Shown here: piece by piece, positions 45,255 through 54,670 of the stretch
How the letters are laid out: each line of letters opens with the position of its first letter
Position numbering within the stretch: the stretch's first letter is position 1
Assembly (NCBI RefSeq): GCF_017357245.1
Contig: NZ_CP071615.1
Coordinates: 1 to 64,000, forward strand
Source: Rhizobium bangladeshense
GTDB taxonomy: Bacteria; Pseudomonadota; Alphaproteobacteria; Rhizobiales; Rhizobiaceae
DNA length: 64,000 bases
Direction of reading: 5' to 3'
Made by a program: the position numbers and the translations under genes
The notes under the pieces: model-generated
Told to the model about the DNA's origin: nothing
The model's database searches: none
The model's input: the letters and a program-made list of their open reading frames with translations, nothing else

Positions 45255-46424
45255 TCACAAGGGGGCTGGTAGGACTGTCTTTACAAGGTTCGCCCAGTAT
45301 CCAATCCCGTATGGAAGAGCCTCATCGTTGAAGTCGTATGTTGGGTTATGGAGCGAAGCTGTTGAACCGTTGCCAATGAAAATCATAGCACCGGGTCGAG
45401 CTTCGAGCATGAACGCGAAGTCTTCCGATCCCATGACGGGCTCGAACTGGTCATCTACGCAGATCGGACCCACCAGATTGCGAGCGGCGCTGATGGCGAG
45501 GTTCGTCTCCTCAGGAGAGTTGGTCATGATTGGATCAAGCCTGCGGTACTTAAATTCGATCTCCGCGCCATATCCGCTTGCTATCCCGCGCGCTACGGCA
45601 GGTATTCGCGTCTCAGCCAAGCCTCGAAGCTCATGCTTCAATGTTCTGACTGTCCCGGACAAAGTCGCGGTTTCGGGTATCACGTTGTAGGACTCCCCCG
45701 CGTGCATCTTGGTAATCGAGACGACCAAGGATTCGAGCGGGCTCGTCGACCGAGAGACCAACGGCTGGAGGCCCACGATAATTTGGCCTGCAATCACTAT
45801 GGGATCGATGTTGCGATGAGGGCTGGCAGCATGTCCTCCTTGGCCCTTGATCACGATATCAAATTCGTCCAGCGCCGCCATAAAAGGACCGTCGCAAATT
45901 GCGAACCGCCCAACATCAAGGCCTGGCGAGTTATCCATAGCAAAAACGCGAGATATTCCGAATCTATCCATGATGCCTTCTTGGACCATCCGCTGCCCGC
46001 CAAGCGCGTTTTCCTCAGCTGGCTGAAAGATCAAGGCAACGGTGCCGCCAAAATTTGGGGCTTCGGCGAGAAATTTCGCGGCACCGAGCAGCATTGCCAT
46101 GTGGCCATCGTGTCCACATGCGTGCATTCTTCCAGACATTTTGGAGGACCACGGTTTGTTCGACCTTTCCTCGATGCGGACAGCATCCATCTCCGCCCTC
46201 AAGCCAATTGTCGGGCCACCACGATGATTTCCTTCAATCAGTGCAACCAAACCGGTCTCCGCAAGACCAGTCTCGATATGATTTACGCCGAACGATCGGA
46301 GTGTTCCTTCCAGGTAAGCTGCGGTTGAGTGCAAATCATAATCAAGCTCTGGATGCTGATGAAGGTGACGGCGCCACTTTGTCGCCTCCTTCACCAAGGG
46401 CCTGAAGGTTTTAAGATCGTGCAT
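45255..46424 (-). CDS. M20D-family amidohydrolase (hippurate/IAA-amino acid hydrolase type), altered metal site
   Basis: 389 residues from ATG 46424 (AAAGGAAAG upstream). Family motifs HACGHDGH (near 107), FQPAEEN (metal Glu) and MGSEDFAFMLE. The usual ligand histidine in GMHN is replaced: here the segment reads FAMDNSPG, whereas the paralogue at 58851 has FGMHNYPG. Asp can bind metal, but activity may differ. The family cleaves N-acyl amino acids. Close paralogue of the gene at 58851, suggesting two related substrates. Confidence 0.85.
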   Translation of the reverse strand: MHDLKTFRPLVKEATKWRRHLHQHPELDYDLHSTAAYLEGTLRSFGVNHIETGLAETGLVALIEGNHRGGPTIGLRAEMDAVRIEERSNKPWSSKMSGRMHACGHDGHMAMLLGAAKFLAEAPNFGGTVALIFQPAEENALGGQRMVQEGIMDRFGISRVFAMDNSPGLDVGRFAICDGPFMAALDEFDIVIKGQGGHAASPHRNIDPIVIAGQIIVGLQPLVSRSTSPLESLVVSITKMHAGESYNVIPETATLSGTVRTLKHELRGLAETRIPAVARGIASGYGAEIEFKYRRLDPIMTNSPEETNLAISAARNLVGPICVDDQFEPVMGSEDFAFMLEARPGAMIFIGNGSTASLHNPTYDFNDEALPYGIGYWANLVKTVLPAPL

Positions 46425-46639
46425 GGTGCTTTCCTTTGACTTGCGTCCCTGCCGGACCATGGTTCGGTTAAACCAAGCAGGGCGTCAAATTCAGTGTTTC
46501 TATACAATAAATCTTGATACGCTATGGATGACATAATGATTATTAGCGGTGCCTCGCTGGCTTTGAAGGGCGAGGCGTTTCGCGGCCACGAACGATGACT
46601 TCACAGATGACCAGCTCTTATACTTCGTCTAAGCCAACA

Positions 46640-47566
46640 TTAGGGTGATTGCGGCAATCTCGCCTGCCATCTTCCATCCTTTATCAACTGGCGCACTACC
46701 TTCGGAAGCAGCCCCCGGATGGCGGCAACTTCAGCCGAACGCTCATCTCGCGCATTCACCGCAAGAATTACCGACCTCGATATTGATGGGTTTATGATCT
46801 TTGCCATTCGTACAAGACCGAGTGACGTTTCCCGCTGGACCGCGGAGGGTGTCAATATGGAGTGAGCTTTACCATCTGCGACCATGTCTATGATCGTTGA
46901 GAGCGAATCTATCTCGTACCGGACGTCTAAGAAGACATTGTGCATTTTTGCTGCGTCAGTCACGGCTCTCTGAACACTTGTAACATTCATGGGAACAGCC
47001 AGGGGGAAAGCGCTTAGCTGATCAAGAGAAATAACATTTTCAAAAGGGGGGCTGCCCGGAGGGATGATCAGACAGAATTCCTCTTCAGCGAGGACGTCAT
47101 AATACGAACCGTCATCTTTCATGGTGTAGAAAACAGCGAGGTTGAATCGGCCCGCAACCATCATTTCCTCAATCGAACCGCTCATCCCCTCGACGATCTT
47201 TAGCGAGACTTTCGGAAAGCGCTCGTTCGCCATATTGAGTAACTCTGGTGCCATAAAGCGCGCCGGACCGGAGGGCAGTGCGATGGACACTTCACCCACT
47301 GGTATCTTCGGCTTGCTGGTAAGCTCTTCCTCGGCAATACTCACCTGATTCAAAATAATGCGCGCATGGTGCAGCAATCGCGAGCCAGCCGGTGTCAGAG
47401 TGACGCCGCTACGCTCACGGACGAGTAGCTTGGTTCCTAAGCCGTCTTCCATCTCTCGGACATGAAGACTAAGCGCGCTTTGCGCGACATTCATATACTG
47501 CGCGGCTCGGGTAAATCCGCCTGCCTCGGCTATGCCAACGAAATATTTTAACTTCTTAAGATCCAC
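46640..47566 (-). CDS. LysR-family transcriptional regulator
   Basis: 308 residues if started at GTG 47566 (VDLKKLKYFVGIAEAGG); longer frames to 47656 have no better start. N-terminal winged HTH (FTRAAQYMNVAQSALSLHVREME) and a C-terminal ligand-binding domain. Located among the amidohydrolase genes on the same strand, it probably controls them. Inducer unknown. Confidence 0.9.
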   Translation of the reverse strand: MDLKKLKYFVGIAEAGGFTRAAQYMNVAQSALSLHVREMEDGLGTKLLVRERSGVTLTPAGSRLLHHARIILNQVSIAEEELTSKPKIPVGEVSIALPSGPARFMAPELLNMANERFPKVSLKIVEGMSGSIEEMMVAGRFNLAVFYTMKDDGSYYDVLAEEEFCLIIPPGSPPFENVISLDQLSAFPLAVPMNVTSVQRAVTDAAKMHNVFLDVRYEIDSLSTIIDMVADGKAHSILTPSAVQRETSLGLVRMAKIINPSISRSVILAVNARDERSAEVAAIRGLLPKVVRQLIKDGRWQARLPQSP

Positions 47567-47797
47567 TCTGGTCGTCCGCAACTCGATGAACTTCCAGTAG
47601 TATCGCAAATCGAGATGGATAGAAAGGTTTCCGCGAAATTTTGACTGCGGTCGCACTATAAGCGAGTACCGTGTCGTTATTCTCTGCCTATTGGGCTTCC
47701 GACGGGCGACCTAGCAACCGATCATCTGAAAAAACGATAATACGGTTTCGGGTTACCGATTCTTTCTCGGTGGCACATAAGCGACGAAACACCGGTC

Positions 47798-49231
47798 TCA
47801 GTCATCGAGCCCGTAAACAGTACGGTTGTTCTTGTAGAGTATCATCCGTGCGGCATCGATGGCTTCCTCCCTCGACAGGCTTCCACCAATGACATGATCC
47901 GTCAGGGCCTTTGCCAAGTATCGTTTCCCCCACCGACCTGCGAGCCAATACAACTCCGGAATATGGTATGCATCGCTCGCAAAAAGGATTTTTGAGAGCG
48001 GTACCACCTCCATCACCTGCATATATCGCTGATACAAATTCTGATGCACATGAGGCGTCATAATCGAGAGTTCGAGGTAGCAGTTGGGGTAAAGGTGACT
48101 GAGCCACGCTGCCTTACCGACCGAGGGATAGCCAGCATGCAGCGGAATAATTTTGGGCATCCGCATCATGTTGTCGCGGTCAAACCGGACAACCTCTTCC
48201 AAGTAAAATGGGTCCTGATTTCGTAGGACCACGTCGGGAGCTTCACCGTCACCTGCGTGGATCTGCATGGGCATGTCTCGCTTGAGACACTCCTCGAGGG
48301 CGAGGGTGAACGTGTAGCGGCGTAAATCCTTGGTAATTTCCGCGGCAGACTCGCGGTCCATATCAGGCAACTTGTTGAAAGAACTTCTCAGCGCCTCCCA
48401 GGAAACTCTTGCAGGAACTCGGTCGTGCAGAGGCCGGATAAGACCAATGAACGGCAGGAGGTAAGATTTCATTCCATATGATTTCTTCCCGAAATTGCCG
48501 TTGCCATCTAAAGTCTCGTGCAGCCTTTTGATGTAGCGCTGCTCGAACTCGTCAAAGGAAATGTCGAGATGGAAAAACTCTCTCTGGATCTCTTCAATGC
48601 GGCTGATGCGGTTTGACCGGCATGGTAAGATCGCCTCCTCGAAGCGCGCAATCGCTTCGCCACCCCGATCCTCGTGGTAGCCGGTTTCGAGCATGATGTT
48701 TTCGTAGTTGACGTCGCGAAACAGGCTGTTCACGTACGTCCAGTAATTCTTGCCGCGCTCATTGCGGGCCTCGATAACCGCGTCCAGTGTCGCCTCGCAG
48801 CCAAGAAACTGGGCCAGTTCCTTCACCAGGAACTTGATGAAAATCCCTTGAGAAATGTCACCCGTTACCGCATCTACCTTGCCCTGAATGTCATACATTC
48901 TGTTCAGATCATGCCTCCGGGCTTCGTCCCCGGTGAGCCACTCGGTGTAAACGCCCTTTGGAAAGTAAGCCGCCATTGGCATTCCCGCCAAAGAGATGCG
49001 CTCCAGGTAGCGCTTTGGCGTAGTAATCGCGTCCTGATCGGTGATAACGTGGCAATGCGTGTCGTCGATCGGTAGTGCATCGACTGCCTCGAATATTGCC
49101 GCGAACTCCGGTTCCTGCCTCGAGAGGAATAGCGCTAGGTGCTCCAGGTGATACAAGCCGCTTCGGTTTGAGCTAGTCATCTGAACACTGGCCGTTGAGC
49201 CAGTGTGCGAGCCTTTTGGATAATCTGTCAT
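47798..49231 (-). CDS. Amidohydrolase-superfamily protein (FluG N-domain/uronate isomerase-like)
   Basis: 477 residues from ATG 49231 (ATAGGAGG upstream). A TIM-barrel metal hydrolase: the HxH motif in DDTHCHVI near 57-59, QIHAGDGEAP near 320, PLHAGYP near 362, and the catalytic Asp in FASDAYHIPELYW near 427. It resembles the amidohydrolase_2 domain found at the N-terminus of fungal FluG and in plant nodulin-6-like proteins, as well as uronate isomerase. Substrate unknown. It lies 36 bases before the M24 gene stop, on the same strand. Confidence 0.75.
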   Translation of the reverse strand: MTDYPKGSHTGSTASVQMTSSNRSGLYHLEHLALFLSRQEPEFAAIFEAVDALPIDDTHCHVITDQDAITTPKRYLERISLAGMPMAAYFPKGVYTEWLTGDEARRHDLNRMYDIQGKVDAVTGDISQGIFIKFLVKELAQFLGCEATLDAVIEARNERGKNYWTYVNSLFRDVNYENIMLETGYHEDRGGEAIARFEEAILPCRSNRISRIEEIQREFFHLDISFDEFEQRYIKRLHETLDGNGNFGKKSYGMKSYLLPFIGLIRPLHDRVPARVSWEALRSSFNKLPDMDRESAAEITKDLRRYTFTLALEECLKRDMPMQIHAGDGEAPDVVLRNQDPFYLEEVVRFDRDNMMRMPKIIPLHAGYPSVGKAAWLSHLYPNCYLELSIMTPHVHQNLYQRYMQVMEVVPLSKILFASDAYHIPELYWLAGRWGKRYLAKALTDHVIGGSLSREEAIDAARMILYKNNRTVYGLDD

Positions 49232-49267
49232 TTGCGGCCTCCTATCGGTTACACCATGACTTTCAGG

Positions 49268-50440
49268 TCACAAGATTTCGAATATCTCTCTTGGAGCGGT
49301 GGTGAGGACATCGACGCCGGTGCGGGTGACCCGAAAGGTCTCGCTGATTACATAGCCGAACTCTTCATCGATCCAGTTTCCAAGCATTAAATGGAAGGTC
49401 ATGTTTGGTTGCAGCACGGTCATATCGCCGTCACGCAGGCTCGCTGTGGGTTCGGTCCAGCCAATCCCGTGGGCGTAGCCGCAACGGGATTCCTTTGTCA
49501 GTCCCTTCTTCTCGATTGTCCGATAAAACGCGTTCGCAACGTCGCTGCAGGTCGCTCCTGGTTGAACGGCCGCGAGCGCAGCATCCAACCCCTCCAGCTG
49601 GATATCATGGACTTTGCGGAGACGATCTGACGGAGCCCCGATTGAGTAGGTGCGCATGAGCGCAGCACAGTAGCCATGGCGGGATCCGGCAAGCTCGATG
49701 TTGATTTGCGAACCTTGACGGAAAGTGTCTTCGGTCCAGGGGATATGGCATGTTCCCGTTCGCGGCGTCGCGCAGATCGCTATTTCTTCGAGCCGCGTGC
49801 CCGGCTTTCCGTTGACGCCTCGGATCAAGACCGAGGCAATCTCAGCGCAGGCATCGGCTTCGCGCACTCCAGACCGAATGACCTCTGCGGCGCGGGCAAT
49901 CGCAGCATCAGAAATGGCCGCTGCTTCCCGCATAATTTCGATCTCAAGATCGGATTTGATGAGACGAATCCAGGTGACTGCCTTCGTGCAGTCGACGACG
50001 TTGGATGCCTGCAACCGTCTTTTGAATTTGTCGGCGGTGAGGGTGGCGAGGCTGAATTCCTCAATACCGATCCGCTTGTCTGCAACGCCCGCTTCCAGGA
50101 GGTAGTCGATAATAGCATTGTATCCGTCCTTATTCGGGTGAGCGATCAACTGCTCTGGATAGGCAAATATTTTGTCCCTCTCCATAAAGCACTGGTGCAT
50201 AGCAGCCGGGGCATCCATGCGGCGCAGAATAAAGACTGGCTCTTCCTCCGTCGCAAGAACCACCAAGGCTTGAGGTACATAGGCTGATCGAGCAGTGTAA
50301 CCGGTGAGATAAGTGATGTTGTGCTGATCGGACACAACGAGCGCCTCGACATCTCGGCGCGCCATTTCAGACTTAACCAATGTAAGACGCCGCAGATATT
50401 CGCTCCGAGGGAACGCGGGTGGTGCCTTGCTTATCGTCAT
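49268..50440 (-). CDS. M24-family creatinase/ectoine-hydrolase-like protein (y4tL/y4tM type)
   Basis: 390 residues from ATG 50440; an ATG at 50449 directly abuts the AAAGG site and so is less likely. N-terminal creatinase domain (LVVSDQHNITYLTGY) and C-terminal pita-bread domain (INIELAGSRHGYCAALMRTYSIG, GYAHGIGWTEP, FRVTRTGVDVLTT). The two aspartates that bind metal in aminopeptidases of this fold are Glu and Ala here. Creatinase and ectoine hydrolase also lack the metal site, so C-N hydrolysis of a ring or amidine without metal is the better guess. Paralogue at 53280. Confidence 0.82.
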   Translation of the reverse strand: MTISKAPPAFPRSEYLRRLTLVKSEMARRDVEALVVSDQHNITYLTGYTARSAYVPQALVVLATEEEPVFILRRMDAPAAMHQCFMERDKIFAYPEQLIAHPNKDGYNAIIDYLLEAGVADKRIGIEEFSLATLTADKFKRRLQASNVVDCTKAVTWIRLIKSDLEIEIMREAAAISDAAIARAAEVIRSGVREADACAEIASVLIRGVNGKPGTRLEEIAICATPRTGTCHIPWTEDTFRQGSQINIELAGSRHGYCAALMRTYSIGAPSDRLRKVHDIQLEGLDAALAAVQPGATCSDVANAFYRTIEKKGLTKESRCGYAHGIGWTEPTASLRDGDMTVLQPNMTFHLMLGNWIDEEFGYVISETFRVTRTGVDVLTTAPREIFEIL

Positions 50441-50524
50441 GTCGGTCATCCTTTATATGAACTTTTTGCTGACAGACCAGTCGCGCGTTAAGAGCAGCGT
50501 TTCGAGCCACACCCGAGCGTAGGA

Positions 50525-51238
50525 TCACGGGGTGACGGACTCCATGAGCATTCTGCTCAGGGTCGTGATGTCGTAGACCGGCAGTCCGGTGGATTGGCGA
50601 AGTGGCTGTGCAATTCGGGGGAACATGGTACACTCGAGCAACAATGCCCGGATTTCAGGATGTTTCTCCCGCAACCGATCTAAGCACGAGCAGACATCCT
50701 CTCGCAGGACACTTAGGTCTGTTCGCACCGGCGGTCGTGCCATTTCGTTTTCCCAAGTTGGCGTGTTTTCAATTCCGCCAACAACCACCCGTGAAATGTC
50801 ATGTGGATCTGACAAGCCGAGCAGTTCGGGCCCACAGTGAGTGGAATCGAAGGTGAGGACCGCAAGCTTTGCTTCGCCGGACAACTGTCGAACGATCATT
50901 GGTATCAGCAAAAGGGCTGACAGAGCAACCCGAACGCGGACAGCAGCTGCAATTGCGGCCTGGTGCCGAATGGCAAAGCCACAGTCTGCTATAATCGCTG
51001 TAGCTCCACGGCTGGCAAGGTGCTGCGCTGCTACGATGTAAGGTCCTTCCAGGTATGGATCACCGCGAACGACAACATCCGCCCATGCCCCGGGAACGGT
51101 CTCTCGAATGGTCGGGAACGCGAATATCGATGCGTCATGCAAGGACCCAGGTAAAGGTGAGCCGTTTGGGTCAGATCCTGGCTCGAGATCCAGAATTCCA
51201 AGGATGCCGTTGCTAACTGAGAATCGTTCTTGACACAT
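50525..51238 (-). CDS. Asp/Glu racemase-superfamily protein, second copy
   Basis: 237 residues from ATG 51238, overlapping the end of the paralogue by 26 bases. The two catalytic cysteines of the fold are present in IIADCGFAIRHQ near 100 and LLLECTMFPRIA near 205. Members racemise or epimerise amino acids, or decarboxylate or isomerise diacids; EutA of ectoine utilisation belongs to the same superfamily. Role unknown. Confidence 0.78.
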   Translation of the reverse strand: MCQERFSVSNGILGILDLEPGSDPNGSPLPGSLHDASIFAFPTIRETVPGAWADVVVRGDPYLEGPYIVAAQHLASRGATAIIADCGFAIRHQAAIAAAVRVRVALSALLLIPMIVRQLSGEAKLAVLTFDSTHCGPELLGLSDPHDISRVVVGGIENTPTWENEMARPPVRTDLSVLREDVCSCLDRLREKHPEIRALLLECTMFPRIAQPLRQSTGLPVYDITTLSRMLMESVTP

Positions 51239-51986
51239 GTTCGCACCAGTGGCTTGTGAGGGATAGAAAACCCGGGATGTCACGGGGACTGATCGCCGCC
51301 GTGTCGAACCTGACTGGGCTGACTTCAATGAGCATTTTCGCCAGACCGACATAGTCGGCAATCATCAAGCCGGTCTCACAGCGCACGGCGTCGGCCGCGA
51401 GCGGGAAGGCAGCGCATTCGAACACAAGTGCGGCAACGTCAGGCTCACGCTTAAGCAGCGATCGTGTGGCTATCATCACATCTTCGACGATGGCCGACGC
51501 GGGTAGGTCGGGAATCTGCGCGGCCAATCGCGTCCACGTCTCAGACCCTTCGATGCCGGCTACGGCGACATCGATCTGAGCCGATGACCATCCGGCTGCC
51601 GCAAAGTGTTTTTCTCCCATCCGCGTCGCATCATAGGTAAGGATGCCGACTTTCTTGCCCTTGGGAACAGTCGTCGCAGCGAACGGCACCAAGGAGAGGC
51701 TCGACAAGGCGACCGGGACCTTTACGGCTGCTGCAAGCTGCCTTTGGAATAGCGACGTAAATCCGCAATTCGAGGTGATCGCCGAAACGCCGTCGTTCTC
51801 CAATTGCCGGGCGCAACGGATATAGGCGTCAAGAATATCCTCGTCCCCGTCCATAACAGTTCTGACCGTGGCCCCTGGGACCGCATTTTGTAGGGTTGGA
51901 AACGAAAATGTATTGGGATTGCAAAGCGACCCGGCATGAGTGATTGGCAGGTTTTCCAAAAGAAGGAGACCCAGGGTCTTTTCCAC
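51213..51986 (-). CDS. Asp/Glu racemase-superfamily protein, first copy
   Basis: 257 residues from GTG 51986 with GGAGGTGG upstream. Cysteines in ITSNCGFTSLFQ near 74 and LVFECAAFPLAA near 191 give the usual pair of acid/base residues. About a third identical by eye to the gene that follows. Tandem duplicates that overlap are probably translated together and may form a heteromeric enzyme. Confidence 0.8.
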   Translation of the reverse strand: MEKTLGLLLLENLPITHAGSLCNPNTFSFPTLQNAVPGATVRTVMDGDEDILDAYIRCARQLENDGVSAITSNCGFTSLFQRQLAAAVKVPVALSSLSLVPFAATTVPKGKKVGILTYDATRMGEKHFAAAGWSSAQIDVAVAGIEGSETWTRLAAQIPDLPASAIVEDVMIATRSLLKREPDVAALVFECAAFPLAADAVRCETGLMIADYVGLAKMLIEVSPVRFDTAAISPRDIPGFLSLTSHWCEHVSRTILS

Positions 51987-52077
51987 TTTCCACCTCCAAA
52001 ACTGAGAACTTCGTTCTGCCTAGAGCGAGATCAATTTTCGCGGGCAACAGGCGGCTAAACCTACGAATTCAGTGGCA

Positions 52078-53151
52078 TCATTTCGCCTGCGTCAGCGCTG
52101 CAAGAGCCTGGCGATGGACCTGGTCGCAGCGAGGCTGGACCATTTCCTGCCAGTCTGGCCGTGCGGGGTTGTAGTGTTCCCGCGTGGCGTTTCGTATACG
52201 CTTCCCAATCTCGGTGTTGGCTTGGTCGGGGCGGTATGCGAAAAGCCAATGATCGTTGCGCAGGACTTCGCGGCCTTTGTCCGGGCTGAAGGTGCCAAAC
52301 TCCAGGCACACATAGGTGTGCCGGCTGCCCAGTGCACCCTGCCAGAACTCGTCTTGCGTACCCGTGATGGCGACTGACGATGAGGTTCCAAGATCGGGCG
52401 ACGTCACAGATGGTCCAAAGATCTCCAAGGCTCGATGATACCCGTCAAGACCCGAGGAGGTTTCGGTTTGAAGCTCGCCATAGCCATAGGGGCCAAGCCC
52501 GGTGTGATAATCAACAATGATCACGTTTTGTCGCTCTGCAATCCTGTAATCCATGCAGATTTTCTCCAAGACTAGCCGCGGCTCAGACGGGCGCTTGCCT
52601 CCGAAAAACATGCCTTCGGGTCGGGAATATTGCCCTTTCTTCCGTGCCGTCTGAAACGCGGCCTCGCCATGGGTCGCCCGGAATTCGGCGATCGCGTGCT
52701 CTGCGACTGCCAAACTTTCGACTGAGAGGTCCGATGGAACAAGATGATCTGCCAACTCGTCATAGCCCGGATTTTCTGGTAGCGGCTTGGAGAAATCGAC
52801 GAAATTCCGATTGAGGTCGCATCCCTCGGCAGTGACGCGCCGGTCCCAGGCAAAGCCATATGCGTTCAAGGCGTGAATTAAGAGAATGCCAACAGATTCC
52901 CCGAGGCTATTTCCCAACTGCGACTGAAGAAGGGACAACTGCGCTGCGGATCCGCAATAGCCCTCCACACCATGCGTGCCTGCGATAGAAACAAGCACGT
53001 TGTCTGCATCGGGGTCTCCGAGATAGGCGACATCCGTAGAGAGTGGCTGGCCTTCAGGTCCACTGTGGCTCGATCGGTAAGATTGGACCTTCGTCGCGTC
53101 TAGAAAACGCGTGCGGGCTTCGAAATAGGTAACCGAAAACAGGTTCTTCAT
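52078..53151 (-). CDS. DUF2817 (M14-like) hydrolase
   Basis: 357 residues. Zinc-carboxypeptidase-like signatures: GTHGVEGYCGS (His and Glu ligands) near 58-68, CDLNRNFVDF near 110, and the third ligand in IIVDYHTGLGPYG near 218. Related to the M14/AstE group, which includes the N-acetyl-diaminobutyrate deacetylase DoeB/EutE of ectoine degradation. Deacylation of an N-acyl diamino acid is therefore plausible but not shown. No signal peptide. Confidence 0.78.
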   Translation of the reverse strand: MKNLFSVTYFEARTRFLDATKVQSYRSSHSGPEGQPLSTDVAYLGDPDADNVLVSIAGTHGVEGYCGSAAQLSLLQSQLGNSLGESVGILLIHALNAYGFAWDRRVTAEGCDLNRNFVDFSKPLPENPGYDELADHLVPSDLSVESLAVAEHAIAEFRATHGEAAFQTARKKGQYSRPEGMFFGGKRPSEPRLVLEKICMDYRIAERQNVIIVDYHTGLGPYGYGELQTETSSGLDGYHRALEIFGPSVTSPDLGTSSSVAITGTQDEFWQGALGSRHTYVCLEFGTFSPDKGREVLRNDHWLFAYRPDQANTEIGKRIRNATREHYNPARPDWQEMVQPRCDQVHRQALAALTQAK

Positions 53152-53181
53152 GGCGTCTTTATCGCTATGGGGTGGGCGTGC

Positions 53182-53208
53182 GCTGGCGCCACAGGATGTG
53201 GCGCCAGC
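53182..53208. promoter_or_regulatory. Perfect 12-bp hairpin between two catabolic genes
   Basis: GCTGGCGCCACA-GGA-TGTGGCGCCAGC: twelve paired bases with a 3-base loop, 31 bases upstream of the DUF2817 start. No T-run follows on either strand, so not a classical terminator. It could be an mRNA processing or stabilising hairpin, or a dimeric operator. Confidence 0.6.
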
Positions 53209-53279
53209 TCAGAAATCCGCGACTATGGCGCAGGCGAAGCATTCTATTTCCGGCTGGACAAGAAGCTCACTGCACGAGG

Positions 53280-54458
53280 CTACGAGATGGAAACTAACTC
53301 TCGCTCGAACTGCGTCAGAGGCTCATTTCCTTCCTCAGTCACCAGGAAGGATTGCGTGATCGCGATGCCAGTGTCATCGAGCCAAAGACCGGACATGCAA
53401 TGAAATGCCATGCCCGGCTGCAAGACCGTCGTGTCTCCCGGACGCAAGCTGACCGTACGCTCACCCCATGTCGGCGGGAAACCAAGGCCTATCGAATAGC
53501 CGAGGCGTGCTTCCTTCTCGAAACCATGTTTGGCGATCGAGCCGCGCCATACCAGCTCGACCTCTTCGGCCGCCATGCCTGGACGGATGCTGCCCATCGT
53601 TGTGTTCAATCCCTCGACCACCGCCGCAGCAAGCCGGCGGTAACTATCCGGCGGCTGGCCCAGAAATACTGTGCGCGTCATCGGGCAATGGTAGTGAAGG
53701 CGCGATCCTGCGATCTCTATGTTGAGTGGCGCATCTTTCTTCAAAGGGCGATCGGTCCACAGGCCATGTGGTGTTCGCACGCGTTCATCGGCACAAAAAT
53801 GCGGAGGGCTTGTCGTATAGACGCCACCGGCGTCAGTTAGCCCAGAAATCTGCGCCTTGTATATCTCTGCAACCACGTCGCACTCGCGCACACCTGGGGC
53901 GCATTTTGCGACTGCCGCCGACATCGCGGCATCAACGATTTGACCGGCTTGGCGCATATAGGTCTGCTCTGCGCTGCTCTTCACCAACCGTACGCGGTTG
54001 ACCAAAAGTTCGGCATCCTCGAACCGTACGTTCGGCAGGGAGCTGACAAACTCGGCGTGGATCCGGGCAGTATAATAATACGCCCCCATCTCGACGCCGA
54101 TTACACCTTTGTCGAGGCGCCGTTCCTTCAATATCTCAGATACCGGTTGAACGGGATGTGAGGTGGTCGATTGAACGAAACTGTCTGGATACGCGCGGAT
54201 GTTCTCCTCGCGCAAATAGGTCGTATCGCGCGCCGAAACGGCGTCCATGAACCGGCCGATCCAGATCGGTTGATCCTCGTTGGCGGCGACGACAAGAAAC
54301 AGTGGAGCATAAAACGCCCATGCGTCGAAGCCCGTCAGATAGAAGATGTTGGCCGGATCAGAAAGAATGAGAGCATCAAATCCTGACGCCTGCATTTCCA
54401 CTTTTGTAGCGGCAAGGCGCGCCTGGTACTCAGTTTCGGTGAAATAAAGGGCTGGCAT
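53280..54458 (-). CDS. M24-family creatinase/ectoine-hydrolase-like protein, paralogue
   Basis: 392 residues from ATG 54458, chosen for AGGAG six bases upstream; frames to 54545 are longer. Creatinase domain (LILSDPANIFYLTGFDAW) then pita-bread domain (LNIEIAGSRLHYHCPMTRTVFLG, LGYSIGLGFPP). As in its paralogue at 49268 the aminopeptidase metal ligands are not conserved, and the HGIG histidine has become Ser (YSIG). Paralogues sharing this loss suggest a pair acting on related substrates, or as a complex. Confidence 0.82.
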   Translation of the reverse strand: MPALYFTETEYQARLAATKVEMQASGFDALILSDPANIFYLTGFDAWAFYAPLFLVVAANEDQPIWIGRFMDAVSARDTTYLREENIRAYPDSFVQSTTSHPVQPVSEILKERRLDKGVIGVEMGAYYYTARIHAEFVSSLPNVRFEDAELLVNRVRLVKSSAEQTYMRQAGQIVDAAMSAAVAKCAPGVRECDVVAEIYKAQISGLTDAGGVYTTSPPHFCADERVRTPHGLWTDRPLKKDAPLNIEIAGSRLHYHCPMTRTVFLGQPPDSYRRLAAAVVEGLNTTMGSIRPGMAAEEVELVWRGSIAKHGFEKEARLGYSIGLGFPPTWGERTVSLRPGDTTVLQPGMAFHCMSGLWLDDTGIAITQSFLVTEEGNEPLTQFERELVSIS

Positions 54459-54670
54459 AGCGGCTCCTGTTGGCTCGGACTTGGAAACAGTCATGCGCTT
54501 CTCGCAGCAAGAGACCTGCTCCATGGGATCTAAATTTGCTTCCACTCTCTGGAGGAAAGCTTCGAATTTATCGGCTGCTCGAGAGGCTTGGCGAATACGC
54601 CAAACAATACGAGCGAGAGGTTGGTGGCGGGAATTCGAGAGTATGTCCCGCCACGGAAGGCCCTTGTTTA

